Shown in pieces: positions 8,561 through 16,641 of a stretch of DNA of 64,000 nt. The stretch comes from Streptomyces sp. AM 2-1-1 (GTDB taxonomy: Bacteria; Actinomycetota; Actinomycetes; Streptomycetales; Streptomycetaceae): the NCBI RefSeq assembly GCF_029167645.1, contig NZ_CP119147.1, positions 186,001 through 250,000 on the forward strand, written 5' to 3'. Every line of letters begins with the position of its first letter. The first letter of the stretch is position 1. The translations under genes were made by a program, and so were the position numbers. The notes under the pieces are model-generated. The model was not told the DNA's origin. It worked only from the letters and a program-made list of their open reading frames with translations, and did no database searches.

Positions 8561-8835
8561 CCGGCGCCCGGATCGACGTCGACCGCGAGCGGCTCGGGCG
8601 TGACCTCGTCACGCTCGTCCTCACCGTGGTGGAACTGCTGCGCCAGCTGATGGAGCGTCAGGCGATCCGCCGGGTCGACCAGGGGGACCTCAGCGACGAG
8701 CAGGCCGACGAGATCGGCGCCACCCTGATGATGCTCGACCAGCGGATGACCGAGCTCTGCGAGCAGCACGGCGTACGGCCCGAGGACCTCAATCTCGACC
8801 TGGGTCCTCTCGGGTCCCTGCTGCCCCGGGACTGA
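8557..8835 (+). CDS. gvpK: Gas vesicle protein GvpK
   Basis: A 92-residue GvpK-family protein. The family core is clear: RIDVDRERLGRDLVTLVLTV, then ELLRQLMERQAIRRVDQG with the conserved QAIRR, LSDEQADEIGATLM and a C-terminal DLNLDLGPLGSLL. GvpK is an accessory protein required for vesicle formation in several hosts. The GTG at 8557 overlaps the gvpS stop. It is the last recognisable gvp gene; the next gene starts 30 bp downstream and may be read through from the same promoter. Confidence 0.92.
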   Translation: MTGARIDVDRERLGRDLVTLVLTVVELLRQLMERQAIRRVDQGDLSDEQADEIGATLMMLDQRMTELCEQHGVRPEDLNLDLGPLGSLLPRD

Positions 8836-8865
8836 CCCGATGCGGACCCGACCCGAGGGAGGACC

Positions 8866-9849
8866 ATGGACGCGAGGCAAGCGGACGGCTCCGGAACCCA
8901 CCGCTCTCCCCGGCTGCCGGGCGCGCGGGGGCCGCTGTCGGCCGCCGTGCTCGGCCATCTGCGGGGTGCGGGCGCGCTGCCGGATCCCGGGGTGGCGCGC
9001 GGCGCGGATCCATACGGCCCGGACCTCCACCTGACGCTCTACGCCTGCTACGAGCTGCACTACCGGGGGTTCGCGGGGGTGGACCCGGCACTGGAGTGGG
9101 ATCCGGACCTCCTCGCCGTACGCCGGGGTGCCGAGGAGTCGTTCCTTGCCGCGCTGCGCCGCGACGCCACCGGAGCCGACCCGCTGGCGGACGTGCTCGC
9201 CGGGCTGCTGGTGGAACCCGTGCACGGCCAGGGCGTCTCGGACTTCCTCAAGGACCACGGGGAGCTGCGGCACGTGCGCGCGTACGCCGTGCAGCGGTCG
9301 CTCTACCACCTGAAGGAGGCGGATCCGCACGCCTGGGTGCTGCCGAGGCTCCGGGGACGGGCCAAGGCGGGAATGGCGGCGATCGAGTACGACGAATTCG
9401 GCGCCGGCCGCCCGGAGCGGGTCCACGCGCGCCTCTTCGCCGATCTGATGGCGGACCTGGGGCTGGAGACCGCGTACGGCCACTACCTGGACGAGGGCCA
9501 CGCCGAGATGCTGGCCCTGGTCAACCTGATGTCGCTGTTCGGACTGCACCGACGGCTGCGGGGCGCCCTGGTGGGCCACTTCGCCGCCGTCGAGATCACC
9601 AGCTCGCCCGCCTCGCGGCGCCTCGCGCAGGCGATGCGCCGCGTGGGTGCCGGGCCCCGGGCCGCGTTCTTCTACGACGAGCACGTCGAGGCGGACGCCG
9701 TGCACGAACAGGTGGTCCGGCGCGAGGTCGTCGCGGGCCTCCTGGCGGACGAGCCGGAACTGGAGGCCGATGTGGCGTTCGGTATCACCGCCACCGCCTT
9801 TCTGGAGGAACGGCTCGGGCACCGGCTGCTGGCGCAGTGGCGCGGCTGA
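8866..9849 (+). CDS. Iron-containing redox enzyme family protein (heme-oxygenase-like diiron fold)
   Basis: 327 residues, all helical, matching the iron-containing redox enzyme group of heme-oxygenase-like oxidases. Visible landmarks are the LYACYELHYRGF stretch near residues 57-68, VEPVHGQGVSDFL near residue 119, AGMAAIEYDEFG near residue 166 and the Glu/His-rich FYDEHVEADAVHEQ near residue 267. The last supplies metal ligands (D-E-H-V-E and H-E). The reaction is not predictable from sequence. GGAGGACC precedes the ATG at 8866. The gene sits 30 bp after gvpK and 115 bp before a methyltransferase gene in the same direction. A role in gas vesicles is possible only by proximity. Confidence 0.8.
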   Translation: MDARQADGSGTHRSPRLPGARGPLSAAVLGHLRGAGALPDPGVARGADPYGPDLHLTLYACYELHYRGFAGVDPALEWDPDLLAVRRGAEESFLAALRRDATGADPLADVLAGLLVEPVHGQGVSDFLKDHGELRHVRAYAVQRSLYHLKEADPHAWVLPRLRGRAKAGMAAIEYDEFGAGRPERVHARLFADLMADLGLETAYGHYLDEGHAEMLALVNLMSLFGLHRRLRGALVGHFAAVEITSSPASRRLAQAMRRVGAGPRAAFFYDEHVEADAVHEQVVRREVVAGLLADEPELEADVAFGITATAFLEERLGHRLLAQWRG

Positions 9850-9964
9850 CCGAGCCCGGACCTCCCCCGACCGGGTGCGCTGCCGGGAGCGCCGAGTGGT
9901 GACTCTGCTGATTACGGCACAATCTGGGACGGACCACTCCGTCTCTCCGTCCGAGGGAGCCCCG

Positions 9965-10645
9965 ATGGCCACCGACGTGGCATCGCCCGCGCCGTTCGTC
10001 CTCACCCTGCCCGGTGTGTACGCGCCGCAGCACGACACCCGACTGCTGATGCGGGCCCTCGAACGCGAGATCCTGGCGCCCGGAGCACAGGTGCTGGATC
10101 TCGGCACCGGGAGCGGGGCGCTGGCGATCCGTGCCGCGCAGCTGGGTGGGTCGGTCACCGCTCTCGATCTCGCCCGCCGGGCCGTCCTGACCGCCCGTAT
10201 CAACGCGCTGCTCCACCGCCACCGCATCGACGTCCGGCGCAGCGATCTGACCGCCGCCGTCCGGGGCCGCGCCTACGACCTGCTGCTCTGCAATCCGCCG
10301 TACGTGCCCTCGCCGGCGCCGGGGCTGCCGGGGCGTGGCCGGGCCCGGGCGTGGGACGCGGGGCTCGACGGCCGGATCGTCCTGGACCGCGTCTGCGACG
10401 GCGCCCGGGAGGTGCTGCGGCCGGGGGGTGCCCTGCTGATGGTGCACTCGGCGCTCTGCGACCCGGAACTCACCCTGGCCCGACTGGAGGCGGCGGGGCT
10501 GCCCGCCGTGGTGTGCGAGCGGGCCCGGGTTCCGCTGGGCCCGGTGCTGCGCTCACGGCGGGCGTGGCTGCGGGACCGGGGTCTGCTGGGGCAGGGCGCG
10601 GTCACCGAGGAACTGGTGGTCGTGCGGGCCGTACGGGAGCGGTGA
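9965..10645 (+). CDS. SAM-dependent methyltransferase, HemK2/MTQ2-like
   Basis: A 226-residue class I methyltransferase. Motif I is VLDLGTGSGALAIRA near residues 45-59, and the catalytic-loop motif LLCNPPYVPSP is near residues 109-119. NPPY is the signature of glutamine or adenine N-methyltransferases of the HemK/PrmC/MTQ2 group. The small size without an N-terminal helical domain fits MTQ2-type rather than PrmC release-factor enzymes. The natural substrate, probably a protein glutamine, is inferred from family. The ATG at 9965 follows GAGGGAG; the longer open frame from 9647 runs antiparallel to other coding sequence and has no homology. Confidence 0.82.
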   Translation: MATDVASPAPFVLTLPGVYAPQHDTRLLMRALEREILAPGAQVLDLGTGSGALAIRAAQLGGSVTALDLARRAVLTARINALLHRHRIDVRRSDLTAAVRGRAYDLLLCNPPYVPSPAPGLPGRGRARAWDAGLDGRIVLDRVCDGAREVLRPGGALLMVHSALCDPELTLARLEAAGLPAVVCERARVPLGPVLRSRRAWLRDRGLLGQGAVTEELVVVRAVRER

Positions 10646-10669
10646 GCCAGACCGTCCGGCCGGTCCCGG

Positions 10670-10936
10670 TCAGCCGTCGTCGTTCTTGACCCGGCGCCGG
10701 TGGCTGGTGTCGCACCAGGGGTGGATCCGGCTCTTGCGGCACGTGCAGAGGGCGACCACGAACCGGTCCGACCGCGCCGTTCCGCCGTCCGGCAGGGTCA
10801 CCTCCACGGGCCCTTCCAGCAGCATCGGCCCGTTCTCGGTGAGGGTGACACGGCAGGGACCTCGGGGTGTTTCCGGCACGGGGACCGCCTTCCGGTGGCC
10901 GCTGTAGGGGGTACGGGCGTACGGGCCGACGGTCAC
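10670..10936 (-). CDS. CDGSH iron-sulfur domain protein
   Basis: An 88-residue protein with the CDGSH-type zinc-finger-like iron-sulfur motif near the C-terminus: ALCTCRKSRIHPWCDTSH, giving the C-x-C...C-D-x-S-H ligand set (three Cys and one His) for a 2Fe-2S cluster. The first 55 residues form a small beta-rich lead-in (GPMLLEGPVEVTLPDG). Electron transfer or redox sensing is the usual guess for this family. The start is GTG at 10934-10936 with weak ribosome-site sequence; a later in-frame GTG is an alternative. It is convergent with the methyltransferase gene and downstream of a PfkB kinase on the same strand. Confidence 0.85.
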   Translation of the reverse strand: MTVGPYARTPYSGHRKAVPVPETPRGPCRVTLTENGPMLLEGPVEVTLPDGGTARSDRFVVALCTCRKSRIHPWCDTSHRRRVKNDDG

Positions 10937-10990
10937 CTGACTCGATGGTGGTCCCCGCCCGGAGCGGGCGCACGCCGGGGCACACGGAGT

Positions 10991-11944
10991 TCAGACGCGC
11001 GCTGCCCCGGACGTCGCGCCGTCGGCCGTCGCGGCGTCCGTCTCCCACTCGGCCACCCGGGTGAGGAGCTGCTCGCGGCTGATGGCGTCCGCCCGGGTGG
11101 CTTCCACCGTGCAGGCGTGGGCGCCGGCGACCGCGCCGAAGAGGGCGCAGCGCGCGGGTGCCTCGCCCGCCAGCCAGCCGAGCAGGAAGCCCGCGGCGAA
11201 GGCGTCGCCGGCGCCGTTGGTGTCGACGACCGGTGCCGGTGGCGCGATCGCCGGGACGTGCGTCGACACGCCGTCGACGAGCAGGTGGGCGCCGGCGGCT
11301 CCGTCGGTGGCGACGACGACGCGGGCCCTGCCGCGCTCGGCGATCGCCCGCAGGGTGGCCACCGGGTCCTCCAGCGCGGTCGCGGAGAGGAACACCAGGT
11401 CGGCCGCGTACGCGAAGGGCTCGTGGTACGGGTTGACGCCGTCCCAGTCGTGCAGATCGGTGGAGAGCGTCAGGCCCGCCTCGCGCAGCAGGGGGAGGGC
11501 GAGGGCGCACGGGTGGGTGATCGACACGTGCGCGTGGCGGCTCTTCGCGGCGAGCGCCCGCACGGTCTCCTCCGGCAGCCGGTCGCCTTCCGCCGAACGG
11601 CTGTCGTCGTACAGGGAGAGCCGTCGCCCGTCCGGGCCGACGAGGTTCACCGCGCGTTTGGTGCCGAGCGGCTGCGGGATTCCGGTGAAGGGGAGGGACC
11701 GGTCGCGGTGGAACGCGCGCACCAGGTCGCCTTCGTGGTCGTCGCCGACCAGGTCGATGTGGTGGGTCCGCAGGCCGAGGGAGGCGAGGCCGAGCGCGAC
11801 GAAGTCGCCGGTCTGCCCCGCCCGGGCGGTGATCCCGGGGCGGATCATCCAGCTGTCGGCGTACGGGAGCGGAAGTTCGGGGACGTACACGATGGTGTCG
11901 ACTCCCGCTCCTCCCAGGACCAGGACGTCGTTCTCCATGCTCAT
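10991..11944 (-). CDS. PfkB-family carbohydrate kinase
   Basis: A 317-residue kinase of the ribokinase/PfkB superfamily. It transfers phosphate from ATP to a sugar or nucleoside hydroxyl. An N-terminal VLVLGGAGVDTIVYV is followed by the lid region and the C-terminal signature DTNGAGDAFAAGFLLG near residue 247, with the catalytic Asp in GAGD. The substrate (ribose, fructose, adenosine or other) cannot be told from the motif. ATG 11942-11944 was chosen because GGAGAG lies six bases upstream; a second ATG follows two codons later. The frame continues to 12040 without support. The CDGSH gene lies 54 bp downstream. Confidence 0.85.
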   Translation of the reverse strand: MSMENDVLVLGGAGVDTIVYVPELPLPYADSWMIRPGITARAGQTGDFVALGLASLGLRTHHIDLVGDDHEGDLVRAFHRDRSLPFTGIPQPLGTKRAVNLVGPDGRRLSLYDDSRSAEGDRLPEETVRALAAKSRHAHVSITHPCALALPLLREAGLTLSTDLHDWDGVNPYHEPFAYAADLVFLSATALEDPVATLRAIAERGRARVVVATDGAAGAHLLVDGVSTHVPAIAPPAPVVDTNGAGDAFAAGFLLGWLAGEAPARCALFGAVAGAHACTVEATRADAISREQLLTRVAEWETDAATADGATSGAARV

Positions 11945-12133
11945 GGAGGGCTCTCCGGGGGGCGCGCGGCAGGGACGGGAGCGAGTCAAGCAGCCGCCCG
12001 ACGCGCTCGCAATCCTTTGCGCAAAAGTGCTGCAAGGCATTTCGGTCGCGGACCGTCCGACTCCGGCCCGGCACCCCGGCGACCCCGGGCGCGGGACCGG
12101 AGAGCCGAGGACATACCGTGTAGGGGGGTGTAA

Positions 12134-12152
12134 TTAGTCGAGCCTTACCTTG
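12134..12152. promoter_or_regulatory. Possible DmdR/IdeR-type iron box
   Basis: A 19-bp sequence, TTAGTCGAGCCTTACCTTG, lies 54 bp before the ferredoxin reductase start in an unusually AT-rich patch. By eye it agrees with the actinobacterial iron-box consensus TTAGGTTAGGCTAACCTAA at 12 of 19 positions, best in the right half. The location would suit iron-dependent repression. This is a by-eye match only. Confidence 0.35.
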
Positions 12153-12205
12153 ACGGCACCTCGCCCGCGTTCACCCGCCCCGAGGAACGAAGGAACCACA
12201 GCCCC

Positions 12206-13567
12206 ATGACACGCCCTGTCCGCGTCGCCATAGTCGGAGCCGGTCCTGCCGGAATCTACGCGGCCGACGCGCTGCTGAAATCCGAAGCCGCCAAGGACCC
12301 GGGTGTCTCGATCGACCTGTTCGAGCGCATGCCGGCCCCCTTCGGTCTGATCCGCTACGGTGTGGCCCCGGACCACCCGCGGATCAAGGGCATCGTCACC
12401 GCACTCCACCAGGTGCTGGACAAGCCGCAGATCCGTCTCTTCGGCAACGTCGACTACCCGAACGACATCGGTCTGGACGAGCTGCGCTCCTTCTACGACG
12501 CGGTGATCTTCTCGACGGGTGCGGAGGCCGACCGCGCGCTCGACATCCCCGGGATCGAACTCGACGGTTCCTACGGTGCGGCCGACTTCGTCTCGTGGTA
12601 CGACGGCCACCCCGAGGTGCCGCGCACCTGGCCGCTGACGGCCGAGAAGGTCGCCGTGCTCGGCGTGGGCAACGTGGCCCTGGACGTGGCGCGCGTACTC
12701 GCCAAGACCGCCGACGAGCTCCTCCCTACGGAGATCCCCGCCAACGTCTACGAGGGCCTCAAGGCCAACAAGGCGCTGGAGGTGCACGTCTTCGGCCGTC
12801 GCGGTCCCGCCCAGGCGAAGTTCAGCCCCATGGAGCTGCGCGAGCTGGACCACTCGCCGAACATCGAGGTCATCGTCAACCCCGAGGACATCGACTACGA
12901 CGAGGGCTCCATCGAGACCCGCCGCGGCAACAAGCAGGCCAACATGGTCGCCCAGACGCTGGAGAACTGGGCCATCCGCGACGTCGGCGACCGCCCGCAC
13001 AAGCTGTACCTGCACTTCTTCGAGTCGCCCGTCGAGGTGCTCGGCGAGGACGGTGCGGTCGTGGGACTGCGGACCGAGCGCACCGAGCTGGACGGCACGG
13101 GGAACGTGCGCGGCACCGGCGCGTTCACCGACTGGGACGTACAGAGCGTGTACCGCGCGGTCGGTTACTACTCCGACGAGCTCCCGAAGCTGCCGTGGGA
13201 CCCCGCCTCCGGCACGGTCCCGCACGCCGCCGGACGGGTGATCGCCGGCTCGGAGCACATGGCGTCGGTCTACGTCACCGGCTGGATCAAGCGCGGCCCG
13301 ATCGGTCTCATCGGACACACCAAGGGCGACGCGAACGAGACCGTCGAGTGCCTGTTGGAGGACCACGCCGAAGGCCGTCTGCCCGCTCCGGCGCAGCCCG
13401 ATCCCGATGCGGTCGTCGCCCACCTGGAGGGCCGCGGCGTCCGCTACACCACGTGGGAGGGGTGGCACCGCCTGGACGCCCACGAGAAGGCGCTCGGCGC
13501 CGAGCAGGGCCGTGAGCGCATCAAGGTGGTGGAGCGTTCGGCGATGCTGGACGCCTCCGGCGCCTGA
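12206..13567 (+). CDS. fprA: Ferredoxin-NADP+ reductase, FprA/adrenodoxin-reductase type
   Basis: A 453-residue FAD flavoenzyme that passes electrons between NADPH and ferredoxins, usually to feed cytochromes P450. The N-terminal FAD dinucleotide fold is VAIVGAGPAGIYAAD, and RYGVAPDHPRIK follows near residue 50. The NADP-binding fold is VLGVGNVALDVARVL near residue 150, and the C-terminal FAD region includes YVTGWIKRGPIGLIG near residue 352. Length and domain order match mycobacterial FprA rather than plant-type reductases. GAGGAACGAAGGAACC supplies the ribosome site before ATG 12206. A possible iron box lies upstream and a strong hairpin follows. No ferredoxin or P450 gene is in the window nearby. 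Confidence 0.92.
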   Translation: MTRPVRVAIVGAGPAGIYAADALLKSEAAKDPGVSIDLFERMPAPFGLIRYGVAPDHPRIKGIVTALHQVLDKPQIRLFGNVDYPNDIGLDELRSFYDAVIFSTGAEADRALDIPGIELDGSYGAADFVSWYDGHPEVPRTWPLTAEKVAVLGVGNVALDVARVLAKTADELLPTEIPANVYEGLKANKALEVHVFGRRGPAQAKFSPMELRELDHSPNIEVIVNPEDIDYDEGSIETRRGNKQANMVAQTLENWAIRDVGDRPHKLYLHFFESPVEVLGEDGAVVGLRTERTELDGTGNVRGTGAFTDWDVQSVYRAVGYYSDELPKLPWDPASGTVPHAAGRVIAGSEHMASVYVTGWIKRGPIGLIGHTKGDANETVECLLEDHAEGRLPAPAQPDPDAVVAHLEGRGVRYTTWEGWHRLDAHEKALGAEQGRERIKVVERSAMLDASGA

Positions 13568-13581
13568 TCCCGTACGGCGCG

Positions 13582-13619
13582 CGCGTCCCCGGGCTCCCTC
13601 GTGGAGGGCCGGGGACGCG
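13582..13619 (+). terminator. Hairpin terminator after fprA
   Basis: Inverted repeat starting 14 bp after the fprA stop: CGCGTCCCCGG pairs with CCGGGGACGCG, with a second inner stem CCCTC/GAGGG after a three-base bulge. There is no T-run, as is usual for Streptomyces. Confidence 0.65.
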
Positions 13620-13739
13620 GTCGTTCCGGGAGAAGGGCCCCAGGGAGCGGCGGGGGCAGCCGAAGGGCCCCGTTGAAGAGGCGGGCGCCGGGTGGCACGA
13701 TCCGGGGTGACCGGGCCGGCCCGCGGAAGGAACGCACCC

Positions 13740-14372
13740 ATGGACGACGTGAGCGGCGCCCCGGCGGCGACGGTGTTCGACACGCTGGGAGCCGAGTACG
13801 AACGGGCCTTCGCCGCGTCACCCGCGCACCGGGACTCCCTGCGGGAACTGACCGGACACCTCGCGCCCCGCAGCCGGGTACTGGACGTGGGCAGCGGGAC
13901 GGGCCGCCCGACCGCCGGATTCCTGGTGGAGTCCGGGCACGAGGTGCTGGGCGTCGACGTCTCGCCCGTCATGGTGGAGTTGGCGACGCGGCAGGTCCCC
14001 GGGGCGTCCTTCGTCCGGGCGGACGTCCGCACGCTCCCCCTGGAGGAGGAGTCCTTCGACGCGGTGTGCGTCTACTTCTCGCTCCTGCAGATGACGCGCG
14101 GCGAGCAGGCGGCGCTGCTCGCACGTCTCGCCCGGGTCCTGCGGCCCGGCGGTCTGCTGGCCGTGGCGACGGTCCCGCTGGACGTGGAGGGCGTGGACGC
14201 CGTCTTCATGGGGTGTCCGGTGCGGGTGACCAGCTTCGCCGGGCCCGCGTTCACCGCTCTCGTGACGGACGCCGGGTTCGCGGTCCTGTCCCGGCGCAGC
14301 GTATCGTTCACGCCCGAGCATCCGGAGGCGACCCCCGAACCGCACCTCTTCCTGCTCTGCCGCCGCGTCTGA
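13740..14372 (+). CDS. Class I SAM-dependent methyltransferase
   Basis: A 210-residue small-molecule-type methyltransferase. Motif I is RVLDVGSGTGRPTAGF near residues 42-57, the acidic end of strand two is LGVDVSPVM near residue 73, the post-I region is FVRADVRTLPLEEESFDAV near residues 90-108, and RVLRPGGLLAVATV near residues 137-150 closes the core. The substrate is unknown. GGAAGGAA precedes ATG 13740; 17 upstream codons in frame carry no homology. It stands alone between a terminator and a decayed transporter, so context does not help. Confidence 0.85.
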   Translation: MDDVSGAPAATVFDTLGAEYERAFAASPAHRDSLRELTGHLAPRSRVLDVGSGTGRPTAGFLVESGHEVLGVDVSPVMVELATRQVPGASFVRADVRTLPLEEESFDAVCVYFSLLQMTRGEQAALLARLARVLRPGGLLAVATVPLDVEGVDAVFMGCPVRVTSFAGPAFTALVTDAGFAVLSRRSVSFTPEHPEATPEPHLFLLCRRV

Positions 14373-14411
14373 CACGGACCTGCGCGTGCGGGCGGGTGGC
14401 CCGAGGCGACC

Positions 14412-14728
14412 ATGGGCTCCATGAGCGACACGACCCGGGGCACGGGTGGTCCGCGCCGGCCCGCCGGCCGACCGGGGACGGCAGGGCGGCCGAGATCACG
14501 CGGGACTCGATGCACGCGATCCGCGTGGACTTCGCCGAGGCCAACCAGTGGGTCTTCTCCTCGATGGCGGGGGCGCTCGTGCTCGCTTACCTCGCTTCCC
14601 GCCGGCACCCCGGCACCCGGGTGACGGCGGACCCCGCGGGTTCCCCGGCCCCGTCCCCCTCCCCCGCTCCTTCGCCGTCGCCGTCTCCGTCTCCGTCTCC
14701 CGGCGGCAGGCCGGCACAGGACCGCTGA
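14412..14728 (+). pseudogene. Probable remnant of an MFS drug transporter (ends only)
   Basis: Two frames here each hold part of a gene. From ATG 14412/14421 a plausible N-terminus (MSDTTRGTGG then PRRPAGRP) runs for about 20 codons and then loses coding character. In the next frame, from about 14490 to the stop at 14726-14728, the codons are strongly G/C-ending and read RVDFAEANQWVFSSMAGALV and LAYLASRRHPGTRV, which looks like the last membrane segment of DHA2-type multidrug transporters, then a Ser/Pro tail. I infer an internal deletion with frame shift. Alternatively, ATG 14510 starts a genuine 72-residue single-TM protein. This covers the 441-bp stretch before the ABC gene, in which nothing else is evident. 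Confidence 0.4.
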
Positions 14729-14813
14729 CCAGCATGCGGCCGTCGCCCCCACGCACGCCCACGATGCGGATGGGGTCTTGCGGCGGCCGAGGGCGGAGGG
14801 CTTGGCTGGCCGG

Positions 14814-16598
14814 ATGCAGCACACGCTCCCCCTTCCTCCGCGGCTCTCCGCGCTCGACCACCGCTACCGGGGCGAACACCCCATCCGCACCCTCGGCTAC
14901 CTGCTGCGCCCGGACCGGGCCCGGCTGGTGCTCGCCGTGGCGGCGTTCGTCGTGAAGCACAGCCCCATCTGGCTGCTCCCCCTGATCACCGCCAACATCA
15001 TCGACGTCGTCGTCCGGCACAGCGCCGAGCGGGAATTGTGGCTCAACGCGGGTGCGCTGCTCTTCGTCCTCGTCCTCAACTACCCCATGCACCTGCTCTA
15101 CGTGCGCTGCCTCAACGGCAGCGTGCGGCGGATGGGCACGTCGCTGCGGCAGGCGCTCTGCCGGCGCATGCAGCAGCTCTCCATCGGCTACCACGCGCGG
15201 ACCAGCGCCGGTGTCCTGCAGGCCAAGGTGGTCCGGGACGTCGAACTGGTCGAGCACATGGTGCAGCAGAGCGCCGACATGGGGCTCGCGGGGATCGTCA
15301 CTCTGCTCGGCGGCCTGACCGTGATTGCCGTCCGGGTGCCGTCCTTCCTGCCGGTGTTCTTGGTCGTCGTACCGGCAGCGGCGTTCCTCGTGATGAAGCT
15401 GCGTACCCGACTGCGCACCCAGAACGAGTCGTTCCGTCAGGAGGTCGAGCAACTCTCGGCCCGTGTCAGTGAGATGACGAGTCTGATTCCCATCACCCGG
15501 GCGCACGGCCTGGAGAAGGCGGCGCTCGGCAGGGTCGACGGTCCGCTCAGTCAGGTGCTGACGGCGGGGCTGCGCCTCGACGTGCTCAACGGACGGTTCG
15601 GCGCGATGGCCTGGATCCTGCTGAACTCGCTCGGGGTCGGGTGCCTCGCCGGTTCCGCGCTGGTCGCGTACCACGGCTGGCTGTCGATCACCGCGGGTGA
15701 CGTGGTGATGCTGAGCGCCTTCTTCACCACGCTCACCGGCTCGGTGTCCACCCTGCTGAGTCTGGCACCGGTGATCAGCCAGGGGCTGGAGTCGGTCCGC
15801 TCGGCGGGCGAGGTGCTCCAGGCACCCGACCTGGAGATCAACGCGGGCAAGGAGCGGGTGGAGCGGGTCGAGGGGCGCATCGACTTCGAGCGCGCCGGCT
15901 TCTCCTACGAAGGTGCCGCCGGTGACGCGGTGCAGGACTTCACGCTCTCCGCACGGCCCGGCGAGACCGTCGCCCTGGTCGGTGCGTCGGGGGCCGGCAA
16001 GTCGACGGTCCTCAACCTCCTCATCGGGTTCATCCGCCCGGTCTCGGGGCGGATCCTGCTCGACGGCAGGGACATGGCGACGCTGGACCTGCGGACGTAC
16101 CGGAGGTTCCTCTCCGTCGTCCCGCAGGAGTCGATCCTCTTCGAGGGCACGGTGGAGGAGAACGTCACGTACGGGCTCGGCGACACCGACGAGGGCACGG
16201 TCCGTCAGGCGCTGCGCGACGCCAACGCCCTGGAGTTCGTCGAGGCTCTTCCCGACGGCATCCACACGGTGGTCGGCGAGCGCGGGGCCCGGCTCTCGGG
16301 CGGCCAGAAGCAGCGTCTCGCCATCGCGCGGGCGCTGATCCGGGACCCGAAGGTGCTGATCCTCGACGAGGCGACCTCGGCGCTGGACACCCGGTCCGAG
16401 GCGCTGGTGCAGGAGGCACTGGCCCGGCTGGTGCGGGGACGGACGGTCTTCGTGGTGGCCCACCGCCTGTCCACGATCAGGGCCGCCGACCGGATCGTGG
16501 CGATGGAGGGCGGCCGGATGGCCGAGATCGGCACGCACGAGGAGCTGATGCGCCGCGGCGGCGTGTACGCGGGTCTCCACCCGTCCCGGGCGGCGTAG
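14814..16598 (+). CDS. ABC exporter half-transporter (membrane domain fused to ATPase)
   Basis: 594 residues. The N-terminal six-helix exporter-type membrane domain spans about residues 30-320. The ATPase domain follows from about 345, with Walker A GASGAGKST near 394, signature LSGGQKQR near 497, Walker B VLILDEATSALD near 517 and H-loop VAHRLS near 551. It probably works as a homodimer exporting a lipid, peptide or drug; no partner half-transporter is adjacent. ATG 14814 was taken with GGAGGG upstream; ATG 14778 would add 12 residues. It resembles type I multidrug/lipid-A exporters in length and order. The substrate is unknown. Confidence 0.88.
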   Translation: MQHTLPLPPRLSALDHRYRGEHPIRTLGYLLRPDRARLVLAVAAFVVKHSPIWLLPLITANIIDVVVRHSAERELWLNAGALLFVLVLNYPMHLLYVRCLNGSVRRMGTSLRQALCRRMQQLSIGYHARTSAGVLQAKVVRDVELVEHMVQQSADMGLAGIVTLLGGLTVIAVRVPSFLPVFLVVVPAAAFLVMKLRTRLRTQNESFRQEVEQLSARVSEMTSLIPITRAHGLEKAALGRVDGPLSQVLTAGLRLDVLNGRFGAMAWILLNSLGVGCLAGSALVAYHGWLSITAGDVVMLSAFFTTLTGSVSTLLSLAPVISQGLESVRSAGEVLQAPDLEINAGKERVERVEGRIDFERAGFSYEGAAGDAVQDFTLSARPGETVALVGASGAGKSTVLNLLIGFIRPVSGRILLDGRDMATLDLRTYRRFLSVVPQESILFEGTVEENVTYGLGDTDEGTVRQALRDANALEFVEALPDGIHTVVGERGARLSGGQKQRLAIARALIRDPKVLILDEATSALDTRSEALVQEALARLVRGRTVFVVAHRLSTIRAADRIVAMEGGRMAEIGTHEELMRRGGVYAGLHPSRAA

Positions 16599-16614
16599 GC
16601 CTCACCGCCGGGCG

Positions 16615-16631
16615 GGGGTCCTGTCGGCCCC
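16615..16631. terminator. Weak hairpin between convergent genes
   Basis: GGGG-T-CC pairs with GGCCCC around a TGTC loop (one bulged base), midway between the ABC exporter stop and the convergent Cys-rich gene stop. It is short, so only tentatively a shared terminator. Confidence 0.3.
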
Positions 16632-16641
16632 TGGGATCCGG

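Noticed and set aside
14496..16580. 694-codon minus-strand frame
   Set aside because: Antisense to the ABC exporter; composition is His/Glu/Arg-rich without any motif.
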